Shown here: piece after piece, positions 57,169 through 64,000 of the stretch
Layout of the letters: every line of letters starts with the position of its first letter
How positions within the stretch are numbered: position 1 is the first letter of the stretch
Assembly: GCA_963799105.1 (NCBI GenBank)
Contig: CAWCVR010000002.1
Span: 744,001-808,000, forward strand
Origin: CAWCVR01 sp963799105
Lineage (GTDB): Bacteria > Acidobacteriota > Terriglobia > Bryobacterales > Bryobacteraceae
DNA: 64,000 nucleotides
Reading direction: 5' to 3'
Position numbers and translations under genes: made by a program
Notes under the pieces: generated by a model
Told to the model about the DNA's origin: nothing
The model's input: only the letters and a program-made list of their open reading frames with translations
The model's database searches: none

Positions 57169-57660
57169 ATGGCATCCCGAAGCGTCAACAAAGTAACTCT
57201 GCTTGGGCATCTCGGCAAGGACGCCGAGACCAAGTTCACGCCGTCCGGGGTTTCCCGTTCCAACTTCACGGTGGCCACCAACCGCCGCTGGAAGGACCAG
57301 CAGTCGGGCGAATGGAAAGAGGAGACGGATTGGCACAATTGCGTTTTGTGGCGTAGCGAGAACCTCTCCAACTACCTGCTGAAGGGCAAGCAGGTGTACT
57401 TGGAAGGCCGTCTGCAAACGCGCAGCTATGAGGACAAGGACGGCCAGAAGAAGTACTTCACGGAGGTGGTAGTCGACGAACTGATCCTGCTCGGCGGCCG
57501 CGGCGATTCAGGCGGGCCTCCGGGAGAGTACGACCAGCAGCCGCGTCCCGTATCGGCGCCGCGTTCCGTGCCGCGGCCGCAACCGGCGCCGGCTCCCGCT
57601 CCGTCCGCTCCTCCCGACGAATTCAACCAGGGGATCACGGACGACGACGTGCCGTTCTGA
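57169..57660 (+). CDS. ssb: Single-stranded DNA-binding protein
   Basis: 163 residues. The OB fold (about 1-108) has NKVTLLGHLGKDAETKFTPS, FTVATNRRWKDQQSGEWKEE and LKGKQVYLEGRLQTRSYEDK. A flexible Pro/Gln-rich linker follows, and the acidic tip ends DDDVPF, which docks replication and repair partners. It binds single-stranded DNA as a tetramer. Normal length and intact. Confidence 0.97.
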   Translation: MASRSVNKVTLLGHLGKDAETKFTPSGVSRSNFTVATNRRWKDQQSGEWKEETDWHNCVLWRSENLSNYLLKGKQVYLEGRLQTRSYEDKDGQKKYFTEVVVDELILLGGRGDSGGPPGEYDQQPRPVSAPRSVPRPQPAPAPAPSAPPDEFNQGITDDDVPF

Positions 57661-57985
57661 AGAAGCTCTGCCGCCTGAACCATAACGACATCGCCATGGC
57701 CAGGAGTCTGGGCTTCCAGCCCGATGCTCTGGTTCGATCGCGTCCCAAGTCAAAGCAGAAGTGGAAGCTGCCCGTGAAGGGCTGGATTCGCGAGCTGCAC
57801 CGTGGGCGCTTCGGTCTCTGCCTGGGGAAGAGGCAAAGCCCGCACCGCAGCCGGGTGAGCCGGAAACCGGGCGGGAGCGGAACGCGGATGACCGCCTCGC
57901 AGAACATCGAACCAGCCAGCCCGGCCCGGCGGCGGACGAGTCCTGGCTCGTGGAAGAGCCCCCCTCTGAGGAAGAATGCCGATGA
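57661..57985 (+). pseudogene. Remnant of a small basic protein gene after ssb
   Basis: Directly after the ssb stop, one frame reads LCRLNHNDIAMARSLGFQPD and then QKWKLPVKGWIRELHRGRFG, a pattern seen in a widespread small conserved protein type (helix, then a WKxPVKxWIRxL block). It has no start of its own. Near 57825 the sense moves to another frame with EEAKPAPQPGEPETG and ends at 57983-57985. The N-terminus is missing and the frame is broken, so it is most likely a decayed gene. The family is not named. Confidence 0.5.
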
Positions 57986-58458
57986 CCGGGACGCGGCTCG
58001 GTGGCCAGACGGTCCGCTAGGATCGCCGGGCGACCGCCGCGGCATACGAAACCATCGACCATGGGTTTGAGGAGGAATGTGGTTGCATGTTCCGCGGGAA
58101 CTTCGCGCTCAGCGGGATGTGGTCTATCCCGCTTCGTTTCGGGCGCTGCTTGCATCGATTCGAACAAGGAGGGCGAGGTCTTCGTGTGCGGCCCGGTCGC
58201 GGCCGGATGTCACCTCGCGGCGTTGGAGGATGGGCGGCCGCCGCAAAACCGAAAGCCGGGCTGGCAGCCCGCCGGCGCCCCTGCCGGCGAAAGACATCAG
58301 TCGAATAATTACTTATGCCATCAGTCTAACCCTAGTCATCGTGGGAAGCTTCGCCGGAATTACCAGAAGCAATATTGACTTCAAAATGGCCCTGAACGCA
58401 ACATAGGCTTCCCGGCAAAAACCGAAGCAGGTCAGTCACCCTCCAGGAGATCGTTACG
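57986..58458. other. Long intergenic stretch without a recognisable gene
   Basis: About 470 bases. Short open frames exist in several phases (for example one from 58077 reading LRRNVVACSAGTSRSAGCG), but their composition looks like random GC-rich translation and no domain is seen. From about 58300 on the DNA becomes clearly more AT-rich. The last 20 bases contain AGGAGA, the ribosome-binding site of the kinase-like gene. Confidence 0.4.
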
Positions 58459-59931
58459 TTGCAACCGAAGCAGTGGGAAGGCCGCCTTATCGATGGGCGA
58501 TTCCACCTGCGCCAGTACTTGGGCGGCTCGGATCACAGCACCGTTTTCCGTACGGAATTCGGCGAGGAGACCCCGCGAACGGCTGCCATCAAGCTCGTGC
58601 CGGCCGGCGCCGGCAAGGCTGACGCATGGATGCTGCGGCGGGAGTTCGCCGCCAGACTGTCGCACCCCGGGTTGCTTCCCATCCTTCAATTCGGAACCTG
58701 CCAGATCGACGACAGCGGCTGGGTCTACGCGGTCATGGAGCCCAGCGACGAAGACCTGTCGCAGGTGATTCCCACCCGGCCGCTCACGGCGGCCGAGGCG
58801 CGCGAGTTGTTGCTGGCCGTAGTCGAGATCCTGGCGTATGTTCACGCCGAGGGCTTCGTGCACGCCCGCCTGACTCCCGCCAACCTGATGGCTGCCGGCG
58901 AGCGGATCAAAATCTCAAGCGACGGACTCTTGCGGGTCGGGGAGTCGAGCGACGATCTATGGGCGGCTAACGCGAATGACCCGCCCGAGAGCCGCGCGGG
59001 TGTGACGCCCGCCGGGGATATCTGGTCGCTGGGCATGACGCTGGTGGAGGCCCTGACGCAGCGGGCGCCCGCTTGGGACCGGACCCGGACGGACGATCCG
59101 GCGGTGCCCGAAACGCTGGCGGCGCCGTTTCGCGACATCGCGCGCCGTTGTCTGCGTTGGGACCCTCGATTGCGCTGCTCCCTGGCGGAGATCTCGCAGG
59201 CATTGCAGCCGGACCGGCCCGCGCCACGGCCTCGTCCACGCGTTGTGGGCGCTGTCCCAACCGCGAAACCGGCGGCGCTGGCGGCGGCGAAAAGGCCGAA
59301 GTATCTTTTGCCGGTGGCGGGAGCCGTCCTGGCGGGAGTCGTCGCGACTGGCGCGATCCTGACCGGTCTCCGGTTGGTGAGTCCGTCTTCCGGGACTGGG
59401 CCCCATCCTCCCGTTCCCGCGCAGCCGGCCGTGGCGCAAGCGAAACCTGGGATCGTTCCCGCGGCGCCGATAGTTGACCAAGCCGCTCCCGGCGGCGGCA
59501 AAACGCCGGACGCGCCCGCGCCGGAGCCCCCACCTGCGCTCGCGCCCACGCCCGCGCCGGAGCCCACGCCCGGGACCGTTCCCCCAGCGCCCGGGCCTGC
59601 CGCCGCCAATCCCGCCGCCGGCCTTTCCGCCGGAGATGTTGTCGCTCGCTTCCTGCCTGAAGTCCCTGCCGGCATCTTGCAAACCATTCGCGGCAGTGTC
59701 ACGGTGAGCGTGCGGGTCAGAGTCGATGGGGCGGGCGCCGTGGTGGACGCGGCGCTCGATTCGCGCGCCGGAAGCCCATATTTCGACAGGGTCTCCCTGC
59801 AGGCTGCGCGGCGCTGGAAGTTCAAGCCGGCGAGTGACGGCGCCGGGCGGGACGCGGAGAGCACTCGGCTGGTGCGATTCGAGTTTCGTAGGGAGGGCTG
59901 CGCTGCCTCCTCGGACGGGGCGCTGCGCTAG
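58459..59931 (+). CDS. Pseudokinase-TonB fusion membrane protein
   Basis: 490 residues. The N-terminal domain (about 10-250) has the Ser/Thr kinase fold: LGGSDHSTVF loop, AAIKL with Lys45 and a WSLGMTLVEALTQRAP helix. The catalytic HRD is HAR (135-137), the following lysine is Thr139 and DFG is SDG (154-156), so both catalytic aspartates are missing, though Asn142 is kept. A Pro-rich linker surrounds one membrane segment (282-303), and residues 410-475 form a TonB C-terminal-like domain (VRVRVDGAGAVVDAALD, LQAARRWKFKP). Start TTG 58459 with AGGAGA. A signalling or energy-coupling scaffold is inferred. Confidence 0.85.
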   Translation: MQPKQWEGRLIDGRFHLRQYLGGSDHSTVFRTEFGEETPRTAAIKLVPAGAGKADAWMLRREFAARLSHPGLLPILQFGTCQIDDSGWVYAVMEPSDEDLSQVIPTRPLTAAEARELLLAVVEILAYVHAEGFVHARLTPANLMAAGERIKISSDGLLRVGESSDDLWAANANDPPESRAGVTPAGDIWSLGMTLVEALTQRAPAWDRTRTDDPAVPETLAAPFRDIARRCLRWDPRLRCSLAEISQALQPDRPAPRPRPRVVGAVPTAKPAALAAAKRPKYLLPVAGAVLAGVVATGAILTGLRLVSPSSGTGPHPPVPAQPAVAQAKPGIVPAAPIVDQAAPGGGKTPDAPAPEPPPALAPTPAPEPTPGTVPPAPGPAAANPAAGLSAGDVVARFLPEVPAGILQTIRGSVTVSVRVRVDGAGAVVDAALDSRAGSPYFDRVSLQAARRWKFKPASDGAGRDAESTRLVRFEFRREGCAASSDGALR

Positions 59932-59940
59932 ACGCCTTCG

Positions 59941-60393
59941 TTACGCCGCCACCACGCGCGGTGGGCGCTTGCCCTTCCCGGGCATGATGCGGTGGCCTTC
60001 GGCGCGCAGCCTCTCCGCCTGCCGGCTCACGCCGCCGGGGAATTTCGGATTCAGCGATCCATCGTCCTTCACAACCCGCCAGTAGGGCGTGATCCGGGTC
60101 TTTCCAGCCCGGGCATCCTCCTCGGCGGCCTCGGCGGCGATGCGTACGAAAATGCCGGTCGTCAAAGGACAGGCGATGCCGGCCATGTGTTCCGCGGCCA
60201 GGATCGCGCGGATCCCCGCGACCGTGATGAGCCGGCCCTTGGGCACGGCGCGCATGAGGGCCTCCACCTGGCGCGGGCTGGGGATCAGCATGCTGCCCGG
60301 GCCGCTCCACTTCTGCCAGTTGGGTGGTATGTCGACCACCTTCGGCAGGTTCGGATTGTCCATCTTCTCCCGCCAGCTTCGGCGCGAATACAT
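59941..60393 (-). CDS. MGMT-family (alkyltransferase-like) protein without catalytic Cys
   Basis: 150 residues with the DNA-binding half of O6-alkylguanine alkyltransferases: VPKGRLITVAGIRAILAAEH, GIACPLTTGIFVRIAAEAAE and the turn TRITPYWRVVKDDGSLNPKF. Where active enzymes have PCHRV, this protein has PYWRV, so the methyl-accepting cysteine is absent. Such alkyltransferase-like proteins bind alkylated DNA and hand it to nucleotide excision repair. The start is ATG 60393, with ATG 60363 as an alternative. It converges with the kinase-like gene. Confidence 0.82.
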   Translation of the reverse strand: MYSRRSWREKMDNPNLPKVVDIPPNWQKWSGPGSMLIPSPRQVEALMRAVPKGRLITVAGIRAILAAEHMAGIACPLTTGIFVRIAAEAAEEDARAGKTRITPYWRVVKDDGSLNPKFPGGVSRQAERLRAEGHRIMPGKGKRPPRVVAA

Positions 60394-60935
60394 GCGATCA
60401 GTATACCCGGGGATGCGGCGTGAGAGAAGGACTCAGGCTTCCTCGGATGCGTAAGCCCCGGCGGAGCACCGTTGAGGTTCGTTCGGCGCGGCTTTCGCGG
60501 CGTTCGAAAGGATTCTGGGCGGGCAGCCGCGGCGGCGCGCACCACGTACCCGACGGCCGGAATGCCTAGCTGCTGCGCACTGGAAGCCCCGGAAAGGTGG
60601 CCGGCTGCACCGGCTGGCCGGGCCGGTATCGGTCTGCCGGAAATCCACGTGAGGCGTTTGCCCGGCGCTTCCGAGCGCAAACCATCCATGGCGGTCACCG
60701 CGCTTACGCCGGGAATTGGCCACAGCCAGGCCACTCCCGCAAGAGCAGATTGCCAGGTCAGAGATCGAGATCTGCTGCCATCGGTGATCGGTGGTTTTCT
60801 TATCAACCTTTTTGTAAACGATTACAAGTCTTAAGGAGAATAATTATCCTCTTAGCCACGTAACAGAATTACGCAAGAAGGTCTATACTGGGATTTCAGG
60901 GGAGGAAGATCCTGATGCGGACAGGAGATATCTGA
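60394..60935 (+). promoter_or_regulatory. Long upstream region of the histidine kinase gene
   Basis: No gene is supported in these 540 bases. Short open frames on both strands look like GC-rich noise. From about 60790 to 60900 the DNA is AT-rich and contains an imperfect palindrome around TAAGGAGAATAATTATCC, and TATACT at 60884-60889 as a possible -10 about 45 bases before the kinase start. This should be the promoter of the two-component pair. Confidence 0.4.
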
Positions 60936-61814
60936 TTGAGTCAAGTCAAGGAATCCGCGTCCGTCGGAAGTGGCGTTACAGCATCCGCACTGCTCCTGGA
61001 ATCCCGCGCGCAAGGACCATGGTTGAGGATGAGCGGCTGGGTTTCGTCCGGGCTGGCAAACCTGGAGGGCGCGCTGTTGCGCGCGTATTTCCGATGGCGG
61101 CAGGCAGTGAGCGGGTTGGTACGGGGTGTGGCGGAGCGGAACCAGGCGAAGCGGCGGGCCGGGACGGTTGCGCAGCGCCAGTTGGAACTGGAGCGGCAAC
61201 GGCTGGGCCGGGACCTGCACACCGGGGTGGGACAGACGCTGGCGGCGATGCGGCTACAACTCGACGTGGTTTCGCGGCACTGTCCGGAGCCGCCGGAAGC
61301 GGCGCGCGCCGCTCTCGACCGCCTTTCGGTGCTGGCGCGCGAGGCGGCGGAGCAGGTGCGGGGTTTGTCGCAGCGGCTGCATCCGCCGGAGTGGCAACGC
61401 CTGACTATGGAAGAGGCGGCGCGCCAGTTGTGGGAGCTGAGCGGCATCCCGCAGAATCTGCAAGCGTCGCTCCGGGTCGAGCCGCTGCCGCAACAACCCG
61501 GCCTGCCGATCAAGGTGCTGGTGTACCGCGCGTTTCAGGAGGCGCTTTCCAACGTGGCGCGGCATTCGCGGGCGACATGGGTGGAGGCGGTGCTGGAAAG
61601 CCGCGACGGCCGGCTGCGGTTCACGATCCAGGACAACGGAGTGGGGTTCGATGTGGCGGCCATCGAGAGCGCGCCGGCGAGCCTGGCATCGGGGATCGGG
61701 CTGCGGTCCATCCGGGAACAGGCGGCTTCCCTGGGCGCGAGGCTCGAAATAGAAAGCGGACCGAAGGGTACGAAACTGGCGCTTTCGGCCCCCTTCTTGG
61801 AGAAATGGCACTGA
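60936..61814 (+). CDS. NarL-type histidine kinase (HisKA_3)
   Basis: 292 residues, no transmembrane segment apparent. The dimerisation domain has ERQRLGRDLHTGVGQTLAAM with phosphoacceptor His95, then the ATPase domain with QEALSNVARHSRA (N-box Asn206), DNGVGFD (233-239) and a closing GIGLRSIREQAASLGA. This is the HisKA_3/HATPase_c arrangement of NarX/DegS-like kinases. The sensor part (1-75) is short and unrecognised. Start TTG 60936, eight bases after AGGAG. It should phosphorylate the LuxR-type regulator downstream. Confidence 0.9.
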   Translation: MSQVKESASVGSGVTASALLLESRAQGPWLRMSGWVSSGLANLEGALLRAYFRWRQAVSGLVRGVAERNQAKRRAGTVAQRQLELERQRLGRDLHTGVGQTLAAMRLQLDVVSRHCPEPPEAARAALDRLSVLAREAAEQVRGLSQRLHPPEWQRLTMEEAARQLWELSGIPQNLQASLRVEPLPQQPGLPIKVLVYRAFQEALSNVARHSRATWVEAVLESRDGRLRFTIQDNGVGFDVAAIESAPASLASGIGLRSIREQAASLGARLEIESGPKGTKLALSAPFLEKWH

Positions 61815-61894
61815 ACCGGTAATTTCAGCGCCTTTTCTATCGGTATCCGCCGAATGGGCGAAACCGGACCCTGGATAAGGCGTTGGGAGAAAGA

Positions 61895-62560
61895 ATGGTC
61901 GAACCGATAGACGCAACCGTGGTGCTGGCTGACGATCAGGCGATCGTGCGGGAGGGCATTGCGTCCCTGTGCCGGGATCATGGGATCCAGGTTCTGGGCC
62001 AGGCTGCGGACGGTATGCAGGCTCTCGAGATGGTGCAGAACCTGAAACCGGATTTCGCCGTCCTCGACCTGCTCATGCCGGGCATAACGGGCGCCGAAGT
62101 GATCCGGCGGCTCCGCCAGTCGGGATACGCGGGCAAACTGCTGGTCCTTTCCTTCAGCCAGGAGGACGCCACGGTGATGGAGGCGCTACGGGCGGGGGCC
62201 GACGGATACCTGCTCAAAGACGGTCCGTTCCGCCACTTGCTGGACGCCATCAACTTCGTTCGCGACGGGGGAGTTTATGTCTCGCCGCTGCTCCGCGGCG
62301 CCGGCCTTTTCACCAGGGCCGAGCGTCGCGTGCAAAGCGACCCGATGGCCTCGCTCAGCCCGCGTGAGATGGAAGTGTTTTCCTATCTCGTGAATGGGCT
62401 GCGCGCGAAGGATATCGCCGAGTTGCTGGACATCAGTCCCAAGACCGTGGACACGTATCGCGCGAGCCTGATGCGCAAACTGAATGTTCACGATCTTGTG
62501 GGGCTGGTCAAATTCGCCATTGAACGGAATTTGACGAGCACTTCCGCGGCACTTCACTGA
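61895..62560 (+). CDS. NarL/LuxR-family response regulator
   Basis: 221 residues. The receiver has Asp13 and Asp14 (LADDQ), phosphoacceptor Asp58 in DFAVLDLLMPG and Lys108 in YLLKDG. The LuxR-type HTH follows after a linker: LSPREMEVFSYLVNGLRAKD then IAELLDISPKTVDTYRASLM. It should bind DNA when phosphorylated by the kinase upstream, 80 bases away. ATG 61895 is preferred (GGGAGA five bases upstream) over TTG at 61883. A short hairpin follows the stop. Confidence 0.94.
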   Translation: MVEPIDATVVLADDQAIVREGIASLCRDHGIQVLGQAADGMQALEMVQNLKPDFAVLDLLMPGITGAEVIRRLRQSGYAGKLLVLSFSQEDATVMEALRAGADGYLLKDGPFRHLLDAINFVRDGGVYVSPLLRGAGLFTRAERRVQSDPMASLSPREMEVFSYLVNGLRAKDIAELLDISPKTVDTYRASLMRKLNVHDLVGLVKFAIERNLTSTSAALH

Positions 62561-62561
62561 A

Positions 62562-62585
62562 GTCCACCCACTCCGCGCGGTGGAC
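62562..62585 (+). terminator. Hairpin after the response regulator
   Basis: GTCCACC and GGTGGAC are perfect complements separated by 10 bases, one base after the regulator's stop codon. There is no T-tract after it, so if it terminates transcription it does so weakly or with Rho. Confidence 0.45.
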
Positions 62586-63081
62586 GTTTCGAGCACGCTG
62601 GTATTGCTCCCGCACGGCAATGAGATTCGCGACGGCCATCCGCCGTTCACGGTGGCGATGCAAAGCCTGTTGCCGCACGGTCTCTCCGCGGATAACCAGC
62701 GGTAGCGCCCTGAGCGGCCCCATATTCTACGCTTCAGGCACCACAGCTCTGGCACATGGGCGCAATTTCACCCAGTAACCTCTCGTCATTTCACCCGATC
62801 TGGGGCGTGTTGGAAAATCCAATATCACGTGACGGCTTTTCCTACACGCAGAAAACAAAGGATTATGGGTCTGATGCTCTGAAATCCTGTTTGGATGGCG
62901 GAATGCTGAGATGAATGACCTGTGAAGTCCGGCAGGTTGCGGAAAGCGGGCGAGAGCCTGGGCTGAAACGGCGGCCACCCCTTTTCCGGGGTCTTCCGGC
63001 GGTGCACTCCAGGCCCGGGTAATTTCCGGATGGTGCGTGCTCCGAGGCTATGGCGTTTATTTAAACTATTGGAGATGAGGC
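62586..63081. other. Upstream region of the OmcA/MtrC-like gene
   Basis: About 500 bases without a clear gene. One short frame, overlapping the hairpin and running to a stop near 62705, reads VDVSSTLVLLPHGNEIRDGH then a helix-like end; it is 42 codons long, has no convincing start and is not recognised. The last 12 bases carry GGAGATGAGG, the ribosome-binding site of the cytochrome gene. The AT-rich stretch TTTATTTAAACTATT before it may be part of its promoter. Confidence 0.4.
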
Positions 63082-64000
63082 ATGCGGCTTCGATTTTCGG
63101 TGTTTGCGTTCGCACGGTATGCCGTGGCACTGGGTGTCATTGCAGGGTCGGTGGCGCTGGTGAGCGCCGACAGGAAAGCTAGCTTCTCGCCGCACGATAA
63201 GGCGTATTACGCCGATCCGTCGGTGATTGAGTACGTGCAGCCGGGCCTCGCTTTTTCCGTCGTGTCTGCAAGTATTGCCTCTAATGGCACGGTCACGGTT
63301 GATTATAAGGTTACGGATTCCACTTCCACCGGTGCGGCGCTGGACCAGGCGGGCGTCACCACGCCCGGCCCCATCTCCCCACGCTTCGTGCTGGGATATA
63401 TCGCCAAAGGGAGCACCCAGTTCACCTCGTACTGGTCGAGTTCGTCAACAAATGCCACAACCGGGTTCGTCTCCACCCGGGCTTCCGGCGACACTGGCGG
63501 CACGACGCAGACGGTTGCGGTTGGTGAATATATCTACACTTTCGGCAACAAGGTTCCCACGACCTTCGATGCCACAGTGACCAATCGTCTGGGGATTTAC
63601 GGATCGCGCAATCTGACCACGTGGAACCTGGGCACCAGCTATGCCGATACCACGTATGACTTCGTCCCCAACGGTTCGAAGGTAACCGTCACGCGGGACG
63701 TCGTCCGGACGGCAAGCTGCAACCAGTGCCACGACTCCCTGTCGTTCCATGGCGGTTCGCGGCGCAGCGTACAACTCTGCGTGATCTGCCATCAGCCGCA
63801 GACGAACGATACCAACGGCAACAGCGCCGACTTCAAGGTGATGGTCCACAAGATCCACATGGGGAGCCAGCTTCCGAGCGTGGTGGCGGGCGGCGCCTAC
63901 GCGCTGGGCTCGACGGACTGGTCCACGGTGGTCCTGCCTTCGAATCCGGAGCGGTGCACGTTCTGCCACCAATCGACCGCCACCGCGGGCGCCACGCAGC
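63082..64000 (+). CDS. OmcA/MtrC-family multihaem c-type cytochrome (5' part)
   Basis: The first 306 residues of a secreted cytochrome running past the window end. A signal peptide (core AVALGVIAGSVALVSA) is followed by a beta-rich domain and then haem sites CNQCH (213-217), CVICH (233-237) and CTFCH (292-296). Between them lies FKVMVHKIHMGSQLPSV, characteristic of OmcA/MtrC decahaem proteins that carry electrons across or outside the outer membrane. The ATG at 63082 follows GGAGATGAGG. The family role is dissimilatory metal or extracellular electron transfer; the rest of the cluster lies outside the window. Confidence 0.93.
   Translation, partial: MRLRFSVFAFARYAVALGVIAGSVALVSADRKASFSPHDKAYYADPSVIEYVQPGLAFSVVSASIASNGTVTVDYKVTDSTSTGAALDQAGVTTPGPISPRFVLGYIAKGSTQFTSYWSSSSTNATTGFVSTRASGDTGGTTQTVAVGEYIYTFGNKVPTTFDATVTNRLGIYGSRNLTTWNLGTSYADTTYDFVPNGSKVTVTRDVVRTASCNQCHDSLSFHGGSRRSVQLCVICHQPQTNDTNGNSADFKVMVHKIHMGSQLPSVVAGGAYALGSTDWSTVVLPSNPERCTFCHQSTATAGATQ

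Noticed and set aside
58077..58406. Short plus-strand frames between ssb and the pseudokinase gene.
   Set aside because: They overlap one another in different phases, lack ribosome-binding sites and show no recognisable domain.

Overview
The window is GC-rich, densely coded bacterial chromosome. The best guess is a soil Acidobacteriota, Bryobacteraceae/Solibacter type. This is inferred from the mixture of content: duplicated large GT39-type membrane glycosyltransferases, STAS/sigma-54 and EmrAB-TolC clusters, a Ser/Thr kinase-like gene fused to TonB, xyloglucan hydrolases, an OmcA/MtrC-type multihaem cytochrome, and many toxin-antitoxin fragments. No marker search could be run, so the taxon is an inference.

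Layout. 1-9.7 kb: a partial gene, a zinc alcohol dehydrogenase, a leftward Mla-type lipid transport operon (mlaE-mlaF-mlaD) ending in a ChbG/YdjC deacetylase, then rightward P1 peptidase, TMTC-like membrane protein and PilZ protein. 9.7-19 kb: two polytopic glycosyltransferases and a probable xyloglucan locus (GH74 and GH31, convergent around a small secreted protein). 19-22.4 kb: rmuC, a VOC protein, a Cdd1-like protein and tRNA-Arg(TCT). 22.4-24.4 kb: a 2-kb insertion sequence in the 3' end of a GT39 gene. 24.3-30.1 kb: the translation block rplM-rpsI and rpsB-tsf-pyrH-frr, with the GT39 gene attached to frr. 30.2-34 kb: an accessory island with a three-gene cassette containing an HNH nuclease, a nonsense-split PIN toxin and its putative partner, and a frameshifted DUF2695-like gene. 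34-42 kb: an operon of SpoIIE-type phosphatase, nnrE/nnrD, tsaE and a FabL-like reductase, then tldD-tldE. 42-48 kb: a HigA-type antitoxin with a wrecked toxin, a GT4 glycosyltransferase, glyA, rpiB and proS. 48-56 kb: a STAS protein, a sigma-54 activator, vapBC, and a TolC-EmrB-EmrA efflux operon behind a perfect 18-bp palindrome. 56-64 kb: a TPR protein, ssb, a pseudokinase-TonB fusion, an MGMT-like protein, a NarL-type two-component pair, and the start of an OmcA/MtrC cytochrome.

Three themes stand out. First, several normally essential or intact-looking genes (tsaE twice, glyA, the SpoIIE phosphatase) each carry a single extra base, which points to consensus errors as much as to real pseudogenes. 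Second, small repeats decorate gene ends: GGGGTCAGACCCC palindromes, a TGTGGGGCGGAC-ended element, and a large hairpin inside a toxin remnant. Third, the 30-34 kb island holds the best candidate for an undescribed system: a tightly packed operon of two unrecognised proteins and a PtuB-like HNH nuclease with no ATPase partner.
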